Of a stretch of 17,195 nucleotides of DNA, positions 8,956 through 17,195 are shown in pieces. How positions within the stretch are numbered: position 1 is the first letter of the stretch; each line of letters opens with the position of its first letter. Made by a program: the position numbers and the translations under genes. Under the pieces are notes generated by a model. It was not told the origin of the DNA and did not search any database. It saw only the letters and a list, made by a program, of their open reading frames with translations. Origin of the DNA: Spongospora subterranea (lineage: Eukaryota > Endomyxa > Phytomyxea > Plasmodiophorida > Plasmodiophoridae); NCBI GenBank assembly GCA_900404475.1, contig OUQQ01000448.1, forward strand, positions 1 through 17,195. The letters are read 5' to 3'.

Positions 8956-11900
8956 CTATCGATGAGATTTAAAAAACTTGATCAATGGTAGATTTTCAAA
9001 AATGCCAAAATTTTGTGCCATTCCGAGTATACTGAACGATAACCAATCGTTGGTTGTTTGCTCATCAAAGTAAGCTCCATACCTAAGAAAACGGTATCAA
9101 CAATCGTGTCATTGCCTAGTAGGGAGTGACTTACAAAAGCATTATGAATGAAGCGGTGAGAATCAAAGCGAAGGCAAAGGCATAAGCAAACGCCAAAATT
9201 GAGTCCTGCAACGTCTGCATTAACAGCCTTGGAATTGAATTGGACCTCAAGTTCACGTGAAAACGATCGGCATTGAAAAACTTCGATGATCCCACTGTTC
9301 CCATTGTCTCCTGACGTCTAAGCTTCATCTGCTCAAGCTTGGATGATGAATTAGCGATGATTGACCCTGTCGGCAATGTATTTTCCAATTTCTTGCTTGA
9401 ACCATACTTTACGTCTTTGGTTGACATCTGCTTATTCAACACTTTTGAAGAGGACTTTCGGAGAATGGCCGCTGGCGACTTGTTATGAATTTGATGCTCG
9501 TTCTGCGATGAATATTGTGACACTATCAACTCGATCTCCGGTGATCGTGCCTCACGAGAATCGCCCGATTTATGCTGTTCGAACTTCGGTGATAAATTAT
9601 CATTGCTGGCGATTGTCGAAGCTGATTTGTTTAGTTCTTGGCTCGGATTGTAGTCTACGGCTTTGGCTGAATTCTGCCTGTTTAGCCACTTTGATGAAGA
9701 TCTTTGGAAAATGGACAGCGGCGACTTATCAAGAGGTGAAGCTCGATGTGGACTAGCAGATGGGGCGTTTAGTTCCGTTTCTGATAAAAATGTCCCACGG
9801 TTGCCCGTATTTGATGCAATTTTTTCTGCGGTAGATGAATGCCCGACGTTTTCAATCTTAATCGCGTTGTGATCCACAACGTCGTCATGTACCACTATAA
9901 TTGTATCTGGACTCGCTAATATCATGGGATTGTCAGTAGCGTTGACCATCAGCGTTACGTTTGATGACGAGACAGCAGAATGCAGCAAACGTCGCGCAGA
10001 AGATTTAGCCTCTAAAGGCGATATAACTGGACGGGACACTTCATCATGCACGTTGTCTGATGACTTGTTAGGCTCAGGCAACGAAACGTTGGGAGGTTTG
10101 TTAAATATATGAGGCGAAGCAACGCCAATACGAATTGGTTCAGGAACATTTGATGACGACACAGCAGAATGCAGCAAGCGTCGCGCTGAAGCTTTAGCCG
10201 CTAAAGGGGAGATAACTGGACGCAAAACTTCACCATGCGCGTTGTCTGATGACGTGTTCGGCTCAGGCAACGAAACGTTTGGAAGTTTGTTCAGTGTATG
10301 AGGAGAAGCAGCGCCAATGAGAATTGGTTCAGGTTTTTGTCGTTTGAAGATGTTACTCTCAAAAGCAGGCTTGTGTTCTGTATGTGCCTGCAGAGCAAGT
10401 CTAGAAGATTGCCCCTTCTGAATCTTAGCGAGCTTTGTTCGATCGAATAAAGGAAGCGATGTCATCTAAGACGTAATCAGATATCAAGATGAGAAGGCGA
10501 TGAACATGATATATAACTTACCATTCCCTTTTGAAACCGGCTGAAAGATACGTCAGGTTTGACTGAATTCTTACTCTCATCTACCCAGCACAAATTACAT
10601 TTCCGACAAAAAATTCCCATAACGCAGATTTTCACCTTCCGAACCCGCTTGTCGCTTCAACAGAGATCTCTTGAAATGCAGGTAAAACAAGAACGTCATC
10701 GACGTTGAAGCAGGCCACTGAGAACCACCATAAATTGCACAGCACAAATTTTTTTGTGTGCGTTACCTGAATGAGAGCTGTGCATAGGCCAACGCCGACC
10801 TTCTGTTGCCACGTGGTGTCGTGGAACTTGGTAAACAAAGCGGATAAGCACATATTTGATAAGATGGAGAATGTTAGGACAAGGATTCGCTGAGGTCTCG
10901 ATAATGAAATGCAATCATGAAACACGAAGGCAGATACAACTGCATGGTTCAGCTTCCAAAATTGAAATAGTCGTGCGGCGATGGACTATTTAAGAGATGT
11001 CAGGTCCAATTGTGACAACAATCGTAATCCTATTACCATTGGGCGTATAGGTTCCAATTCGGAACCTAAAGCTATATCTACAGACAGTGAAGCTTTTCCA
11101 TCCAAAGTGGACCAGACTTGACCTGAATGCAACTCACCGTCGATGAGGTAATCAACAGGAATCACGAATTTGGCATGATTGACAGGGATTGAGTTAACAT
11201 CTAAAGATAGATTGATGGGAGCATCATTGTACGAGCTTCCTCTCGCATTGATGAGAATTTTTGCTCCGCTATCAATCAACTTGGGAGAGATTTCAAAAGG
11301 AATGACCTGATTGATTTTCGCTGAGCCAAGCAGCTTCTTTGACAAGTCGATTTCACTCGTCAACGCTCCGACGGAAATTTGAATGCCCATCTTGGTACCC
11401 TAAAAAATGGATCAATAAAGACATATATTCATTCAAATTCTATCATGTACCATAATTCCAGTAATCTCATTTAGACGAATATACAAGACATTGGTTCCAA
11501 TACCGCTGCGAAATTCACTATTTCGCAGAATCCGTTTTTGGTGATCTGCAGCAACCTTCACATCCTTCCATCGTCCCCAGGTTGAACCAATGACAGCAAA
11601 TGCTATCAGCGTCGAGATCACTGACACTACATTCTGATTCAACTTTTCACCTGATAACACTGATTGAAGAGCTGCTTCATCAGGAATAACCGCTTTCGGA
11701 ACAAAGGGCGCCAATTGCGTCGAAAAATCGGTAGCATGGTCACAAGCACATGATACAACGCCAGTAACTGCATTGACTTTTGCATTACAGCCTGATTGGG
11801 ACCAGAGTTGCGAGGACAGGTTGAACCAGGAGCAAACGGTCTGGAAACCGCAATCACTTCCGGCATATCCATGTTGGCAAGCGCAAGAAAGACTGGAACC

Positions 11901-14900
11901 AATGCATTCTCCTTTACCATTACACGGGACCGTAGCTGTGCCGTTGAAGAACTGTCCAGGGCAACCGATTGGTGAGGTAGAATTCCCTTCCTTGGAGTTG
12001 GCAGGCGTCAGCGGCACCAATGTTGGTGCTGGACTTTGGCAAACGCCGACGGTCACGACTAGAGGGTCAGCTAAACCCTTTAACGAAACCTTCATGCCAG
12101 TTTGGTCAATAACCTTAACTGTTTGAATCTAGAATCGGAAAATAACATGTGAGAAGCGACCGAAAATCATGCATTGAACCTCCCAACCTGTCCACAAATC
12201 GTCTCATTGGTATACGCATAGATATTTTGAGTCCACTGTGTTGCTTGTAATCCAAGGGCACCATTAGTGTTTGTTTGGGCCAACGATGTTGCTGGAACCA
12301 GAACATTTTGGGACTTGATTGGAGAACCTTGAGCTACTTTCAACGTCTCCGACGTGAACTGTTTTGTATGAAGAATCTGTGGTTGTTCTCCTGGCTCCAT
12401 AGAGTTTAGCGAGATAGATGCAAGAGAATTGATAATATTTTGGACATTCTCTCCAACTGCTTTCATTGAAGCAGTGCTACCACCAGACGGCGATGTAGCT
12501 GGGCGTAACAGAGCTTCCATTACAGATGAGGTTGATTGTGCTAGGGCATTCTGGGCGGTTATCGTAACCGAGGCAGAGGACGACACCATTAGCATACTTG
12601 AAATGAATGTCATTGCCGAAGTTGCAGTACTTGTACTCAGACTTTCTGATGATGATGTGATGCTTTTCAACGTCTCAGTTCTACAATTAATTTCTGATGG
12701 CGATAACGGTCTGCTGTCAGAACTGTTCGAGACCATAATTAGGGCATTGAGCAAGGTAGTTCGTACAGACTTCGAGGCTTCGGGCTCAGAGCCCAAAGAC
12801 TCAAGCATTGACGCACCCATCGAAACTAAATCAAGAGCTTTCGACGGGTCATTACTCAAAAGAGCTTGTTCTATGCCACTGCTCACAGCAGAAGAGATAG
12901 CGGACCCGCTTTCGGTGGCATTTAGCTGCTTTAGCATCAGCGTGGTGTTGCTTCGAACGCTTGTAGCACCAAACCTGTCGGTCACTCTGACGAAAACGTA
13001 GAGAGGGCTTCCCGCATCACTTGGCGGTAGGACAGTGGATATTGTGTTGGAAGAAGACCTAATGCCTCCACCAAGCAGTATTTCAGGAGCCGTCAAAGAG
13101 ATCTGATAGGACCACAAATAAAAAAGAGGAGTATCCTCATCAAACCAGCCCGACGAGCTGAATGTGAATTCAGTCACCAAAGGTGTTCCTGTACCAGGTA
13201 CAGCTTGTAGAACACCCCCAGATGGAGGCTGGTTTACAACAACATTAATGGATGACGCCTGGTAAAAGATCAGATTATGTCACACCGATAAGCCGTTGAC
13301 TTACGCTAGTGCCTCCTTGATCGGTCGCTGTGGCTTGGAAAGTGTACGATGCTCCCCCCAGAAGCACATTTGGTCGCAGTTTTAACACCGGATTAGTCGC
13401 CAATGTCAACAATACCGAACTATCGAGAACAAGCGGATTTGTTGTAAAGCCCTGATACGCTGACCATTTAATACTTGGGGATTTCGTGAGATCAGCATAT
13501 GAAACCGCATTGGCTTTGAGAACCAAGGAATCTTCTGGATTCAGCTTTGCGGCTAATAATGGATAAATGGTTATACTAGGTGGATTTTCGTTGGCAAGCG
13601 CCTTTCTGACGCTGATTGAGATCGAATACTGGGCAGACCGGCCGTCTTTCGCTGATACTGAAACAGCGAAGCCAAACTTCCACGGCGATGTGTCAGAGGA
13701 TGTCATTTGGAAAGTAATGTTGAGGATTTTGGCTTTCGCGTTGTTCAAGGTTGGACAACGCGATGATGCTCCAGGAATGCAGGTCCATGTGAATGTCAGG
13801 TTGGTCTTGGCATTATCAGGATCGTACGATGCTGAAGCATCTAATAAGACGACCCTGTCGGAAATATAATCACCTTGGCCTGATAATCTAACGACCAAAT
13901 CAGAGGATGCCACATTCACTATTGTTTCTGCAGACGCATTGAATCGCGAATTCCCTTTGGGCCAGGTTCTGAGAATGAATTTGTATCGGCCGGCTGACAG
14001 CGACCTTGCAGGAAGAGCAAGATTTCTGGTTGATCCTACCAAAACCGAAGTGCTACCGATGCTATAACTCCACGAATACACAAGGGTTGGATCACAAGTT
14101 GATGCTCGTGATGTTGCTTCAATCAGCAGATCATCTGTGACCCTGACGTTCCGTTCTGAATCTCCAACTATGCTCAACGAGGGGACAGCAGTGTCAACCA
14201 CGACGGCGAAACTTACTGGTACACTCGCGATGCCAAAGAAATTAACGACCACTAACTTGACCGTGAATTTACTATCAGGTTGAAGATTTTTGAAACTAGC
14301 TTCTCTGCTATTAAAGACGAGGGTCGAATTTGAGATAGTCCACGAATAACTCAGAGGGCGATTCGTGTACGATCGTGAATACACCGCAGATAAGACCGAA
14401 TTGTCGCAATAGCGCACTGAGTGAGAACCGCTGATGTTGGCGATCGGAACTGGCGGGAACAACGGGGCCGATACCTTGACCTGATTTCCATATACAGAAA
14501 GAGATTGGCCAGGTAGAAAACTTGAACTTTGAGATATATTTTCAACTCTTAACTGTTTTGATAATCCAGATGTGCTCTGGATGGCGATGCAACTCACACC
14601 AACACCTAATTTCACAAGATCATCTTTTGTAAATACTGCTGAACAATTACTGCCGGTCAGAAATAAATAAGGCGTGAGAGACAGAAATTCGATATTGATA
14701 GTATCTGCGCTAATGCTGAAGCTTGCATTTCTCGCGACAGGAAATGCAGATTGCGAAACTTTGGTGCTCACCGGCAAAACATTCAGAGTCATTTCTGCAG
14801 TGGCGTTGTATTTAGCATTGCCCTTGATCCAACCTCTCAATGTCAATTTATAATGGCCAGCTGGGAAAAACCCTGATGAAAGATGAAGAGTTCTGTTCGA

Positions 14901-17195
14901 CCCGAGCACCACTGTCGTACTGCCGTTCATGTAGTTCCAAGCGTAAACCAAGTGGCCACACCCTGATGCGTTGGATGATGAAGCCTGAACCGTAAAACTA
15001 TCTGAACTCCATATGCTCTGATTCAAACCTCCTGATATGGTCAATGACGGGATTGTTCTTTCGACAACGACCGAAAAAATGTTCGGAGCACTGCGGATGC
15101 CAAAGAAATTGACGACAACCAATGTAACAGAGACATTGGTGCCGGGCAAAAGGTTCTGAAGGAGGACTTCTGTCCCATTGGAAACCAAACCCGAGGGTGA
15201 TGTAACCCATAGATAGGTGAGAGGACGATTGGTATAAGATTGGGAATGAACTGCTGATAAAGTTATATTGTCGCAATAACGCACAGAGTGAGGCCCGCTA
15301 ATGTTGGCCAAAGGGGAAGGAAGAAATGTAGGAGGCGATACCTTCACTCGACTCCCATATATTGAAATATAGTCGCCAGGTGAAAGACTGGAAGATTGAG
15401 ATATATTCGAAATTTTCAATTGGTTTGAGAGACCATTTGGCTCCAGTACAGCCATGCAATGCACTCCAATCCCTAAATTCCCAACATCTTCTCGGCTAAG
15501 AATTGCTGAGCAATTACCGCCGATGTCGGAAAATGAAGAGATCGATGCAAAAGCAACGTAAATAGCGTCAGCATTCGTACTGAAGTTGGCGCTGGATGGA
15601 ACAGCTCGGCTAACCCTATATAACTGATTAATGACTACATCATAAACCATCAAACCACATCTTACGTAGTTCTTAAGCTCGCCTTTGCACTAATCGGCAT
15701 ATACGCTTGAAAAAGTGCTTCCCAAGTGGGATGGAGATCGGAACGGTGAATAGAAAACTCTACTACCAAAAACGAGCCCTTCGATTCGATATATTTTGTC
15801 GGAAACGTAGTTGTCCTGTTGATTACTGACAATAGAGTTTTCGTTCTGCCATTAGGCCATTCGAAAACGGTGATGTTGTCGAAGCTGTCAATTGAAAGAA
15901 AATCTATAAATGTAAGCCTAACTCGGTTGGAGCTTGGCGCTGTGATATTATAACGGCATTGAAGACCAGGCAGAAAAGACATGACATTAACATGGCTTCT
16001 GAGACCAAGCCACTCGCCATTTACTGCGGGAATACGAATCGTTCGATTGATGCATTTGAAGTAAGGAACATGGGGACAACGAGGAAGAGTGAAGTTCTTG
16101 GAAGTAGTTTGAAAAACGCTGGATTTGATCTGTTTGCTGATCATCGTAATTGGATTTCTCGTAGTCGTCATTTGCTTCTTTAAGGTCACTTTCTTCGCAG
16201 TCGGTATTTTCGAAGTCAGAATTGTAGTCGGTTTCTTCGTGGTCGGATTCACTATTTTCTTCGTGGTCGGCATTTTCGTTATCGGTTTCTTCGTAGTCGG
16301 TTTCTGGGTTATCGATTTCTTTGTTGTCGGTTTTTTCGTTGCCGCTTTCTTAGTTGTCGGTTTTTTTGTTGCTGATTTCATCGTGGTAGGTTTCTTGGTT
16401 GCCGCTTTCTTAGTTGTCGGTTTTTTTGTTGCTGGTTTTATCGTGGTCGGTTTCTTCGTTGCCGGTTTCTTCGTAGTCGGTTTCTTAGTTGCCAGTTTCA
16501 TCGTCGTCGATTTTCTTGTTGCCGGTGTCTTCATGGTCGGGTTTTTAGTTGTCGGTTTTTTGGTAGTGAATTGTGTTATGCGGCTGACAAAAGAATAGAA
16601 ATATTGCTCCACCTCAGACTGAAGCAGCGCTCTTTGAAAATACGACAAAAACGCCAACTGTCCCACCATTGCTGATTCAAATGGACTTGTTGGGAAACTT
16701 CCCAAGAAAAGGCGGTCGGAGGAGGTCATTGACACGGGCGTGAATACCGAAGAAGAGACGTAGAATGAACTAGAAGGATCTGAAACTAATGGCTACAGGC
16801 AAGTCAACTTGGCGAAAAAAAAAGAGAGAAAGTATTACCTGTTGATAACATGTTGCGTGATGATTAGCAACGGTGATTGTGATAAACTCCCATTTACTGA
16901 AAACAATTGATCGAGGACAAAAAAGAACCACTTGAGTCATTTCGGTGTCAGACATGAGCAATAATCTGTGAATAATAGTTATAAACCGCCATATTTTGAC
17001 TTGAACCAAACATACATAGAATTTTCAGATACTTGTAGGCCAGGGTAGAAAACCGAGGCAGGATTTTCTGGAGTCTGAATTCTGTAGATTATCTGGTCTT
17101 GGGTCCTGCTGCCAAGATTTACCCACAGACTCAATGTAAAATCGCTGGAATCATGGAAATTAATAGAGGCGTTGGTTATAGGAACCCCAATGACA
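8956..17195 (-). CDS. Polycystin-1/REJ-like receptor, multi-domain, five TM segments, no channel region; 5' end beyond the window
   Basis: Twelve exons in the window: 17195-17016, 16965-16839, 16792-15666, 15615-13305, 13258-12188, 12128-11451, 11399-11037, 10985-10767, 10717-10636, 10580-10522, 10465-9135, 9082-8956. The 11 introns (46-59 nt) all join in phase, giving 2,557 residues to the stop. Domains, numbered from the window edge: LamG-like 1-170; Thr/Lys/Pro stalk 178-311; CUB-like 340-466; two ~289-residue modules about 479-1045, each with YCDN and NRPL(T/S)Y.W; REJ region from about 1050 (LLDASASYDPD, FTWTC) through NQPPSGG and W.DEDTP; a Ser/Thr-rich GAIN-like region; EGF-like 1661-1698; GPS 1704-1740; TM1 1770-1787; C2/PLAT-like about 1815-1945; TM2 1984-2003; TM3 2016-2041; low-complexity cytosolic loop 2045-2490; TM4 2494-2518; TM5 2529-2553; stop. 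Known: polycystin-1 relatives sense ligands or force at cilia or gametes. Inference: a cell-surface receptor that lacks TM6-11. Confidence 0.85.
9323..9727 (-). repeat. Older degenerate repeat pair in the cytosolic loop
   Basis: Two related segments of about 53 residues are offset by 82 residues (246 bp): KSPLSIFQRSSSKWLN...KFEQHK (9569-9727) and KSPAAILRKSSSKVLN...KLEQMK (9323-9481). They are more diverged than the 189-bp pair. The Ser/Lys-rich KSSSK core could be a phosphorylation or membrane-contact patch, which is inference. Confidence 0.7.
9956..10144 (-). repeat. Cytosolic-loop 189-bp tandem repeat, copy 2
   Basis: It encodes 63 residues starting PEPIRIGVASPH and ending ARRLLHSAVSSSNV. 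It abuts copy 1 without a spacer. Both lie in the long loop between TM3 and TM4. Confidence 0.95.
10145..10333 (-). repeat. Cytosolic-loop 189-bp tandem repeat, copy 1
   Basis: It encodes 63 residues starting PEPILIGAASPH and ending ARRLLHSAVSSSNV. It is directly adjacent to copy 2 and in the same frame. The copies share most residues, including PNVSLPEPN and RPVISPL, so the duplication is fairly recent. Confidence 0.95.
11070..11500 (-). other. C2/PLAT-like beta-sandwich domain between TM1 and TM2
   Basis: Exon 6 end and exon 7 encode about 130 residues of alternating beta pattern: NVLYIRLNEITGI, MGIQISVG, NQVIPFEI, AKILINARG, FVIPVDYLIDG and VWSTLDGKASLSVDIALG. The W..L.G...L.V.I ending fits a C2 domain. 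Polycystin-1 relatives carry a PLAT domain here, so a diverged PLAT fold is the alternative. Acidic calcium-binding loops are not obvious. Confidence 0.55.
11724..11834 (-). other. GPS (GPCR proteolysis site) motif
   Basis: The encoded segment has the GPS pattern: CSWFN, a tryptophan in SSQLWSQ, GCN, then VVSCACDHATDF (residues 1704-1740). TM1 follows about 30 residues later, the normal spacing. The cleavage triad reads His-Ala-Thr (1736-1738) in place of the usual His-Leu-Thr/Ser, so autocleavage is plausible but not assured. Confidence 0.8.
11850..11963 (-). other. EGF-like module inside the GAIN-like region
   Basis: The segment encodes six cysteines in EGF order, CPGQFFNG...PCNGKGEC...CACQHGYAGSDC (residues 1661-1698). 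It lies just before the GPS motif. It is extracellular in the inferred topology. Confidence 0.75.
13908..14750 (-). repeat. Ectodomain module, copy 2 of a tandem duplication
   Basis: This is the second copy, with matching landmarks NCSAVFTKDDL, ENISQSSSFLPG, SVRYCDNSVLSAV, SYTNRPLSYSW, VVVNFFGIAS and YKFILRTW. It runs directly into the REJ segment with LLDASASYDPD. Both copies keep the same cysteine positions. Confidence 0.9.
14772..15611 (-). repeat. Ectodomain module, copy 1 of a tandem duplication
   Basis: This is the first of two in-frame copies offset by 289 residues (867 bp) inside one exon. Landmarks are NCSAILSREDV, ISNISQSSSLSPG, SVRYCDNITLSAV, SYTNRPLTYLW, VVVNFFGI and a closing YKLTLRGW segment. 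The YCDN...L.Y.W pattern resembles the start of REJ beta modules. Many N-X-S/T sites suggest N-glycosylation. The DNA of the copies is visibly alike around the YCDN motif. Confidence 0.9.
16166..16567 (-). repeat. Minisatellite encoding a Thr/Lys/Pro-rich stalk
   Basis: About 400 bp within exon 3 of the polycystin-like gene encode a low-complexity run built on the unit KPTTK/KPATK (5 residues, 15 bp, often paired as 30 bp). Met, Ser, Ile and Asn substitutions become more frequent at both ends. Such Thr/Pro-rich runs usually act as extended, O-glycosylated stalks; here the heavy lysine content makes it strongly basic. It separates the LamG-like from the CUB-like domain. On the plus strand the same DNA gives a false hydrophobic frame (16125-16598). 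Confidence 0.92.

Noticed and set aside
9361..10112. Several plus-strand frames across the cytosolic loop of the receptor
   Set aside because: They are shadows of a 444-codon minus-strand exon whose internal repeats are clear in protein on the minus strand.
10632..10925. Reading the TM2 exon straight through to the stop at 10632
   Set aside because: That frame crosses a 49-nt GT-AG intron. Splicing it restores a polycystin-like TM3 (WPASTSMTFLFYLHFKR) and connects in phase to the next exons.
11639..11920. Second minus-strand frame of 93 codons overlapping the EGF/GPS region
   Set aside because: The EGF cysteines and GPS signature are in the other minus-strand frame; this one has none.
12429..13001. 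Plus-strand 190-codon frame
   Set aside because: Shadow of the Ser/Thr-rich minus-strand GAIN-like exon; no independent motif.
16125..16598. Plus-strand 157-codon frame rich in Val, Phe and Gly that looks like a repetitive membrane protein
   Set aside because: It is the antisense of the Thr/Lys/Pro stalk repeat. The minus frame continues into LamG-like and CUB-like domains with correct splice phases, while the plus frame has no context.
1..17195. tRNA, rRNA, CRISPR arrays, transposons or prokaryotic signals
   Set aside because: No cloverleaf, rRNA core, regularly spaced repeat array, transposase or terminal inverted repeats were recognised, and spliceosomal introns throughout rule out a prokaryotic reading.

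Overview
The window is compact nuclear DNA from a eukaryote. Almost every gene is split by very short GT-AG introns. I placed 39 of them: 38 are 41-71 nt and one is 112 nt. Exons were joined by hand, using reading phase and similarity to known families. The gene set is a TIM10 chaperone, a CDK20-like kinase, Bcs1, a PPR protein, a PAP2 phosphatase, APC/C Cdc16 and a polycystin-1/REJ-like receptor. Together with the gene density, this suggests an opisthokont with mitochondria and probably a flagellated stage, perhaps an early-diverging fungus or a rozellid/aphelid relative. That placement is inference; no rRNA or other marker is present.

Layout: 54-419 (+) TIM10; 637-1831 (+) CDK20-like kinase; 1878-3618 (-) BCS1 AAA ATPase, tail to tail with the kinase; 3821-4740 (+) PPR protein; 4752-5978 (-) PAP2 lipid phosphatase, whose stop lies 11 bp from the PPR stop; 5979-6368 an unresolved gap holding a (GTCCT)8 microsatellite; 6369-6890 (-) a tentative unknown small gene; 6970-8839 (+) Cdc16/APC6; 8956-17195 (-) one very large gene that runs off the right edge.

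The large gene is the most interesting object. Several separate open frames between 8956 and 17195 join through 11 phase-consistent short introns into one protein of at least 2,557 residues. Its order is a laminin-G-like domain, a Thr/Lys/Pro-rich stalk, a CUB-like domain, a tandemly duplicated ~289-residue module, REJ, a GAIN-like region with an inserted EGF-like module, a GPS motif, TM1, a C2/PLAT-like beta domain, TM2-TM3, a ~450-residue repetitive cytosolic loop, and TM4-TM5. It then stops, 116 bp before the Cdc16 stop codon. This is polycystin-1 architecture without the six-helix channel half.

The genes do not form a pathway. TIM10 and BCS1 (and probably the PPR protein) act in mitochondria, Cdc16 acts in the cell cycle, and the kinase and polycystin-like receptor both belong to families linked to cilia in other lineages. 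No rRNA, tRNA, transposon or CRISPR array was recognised.
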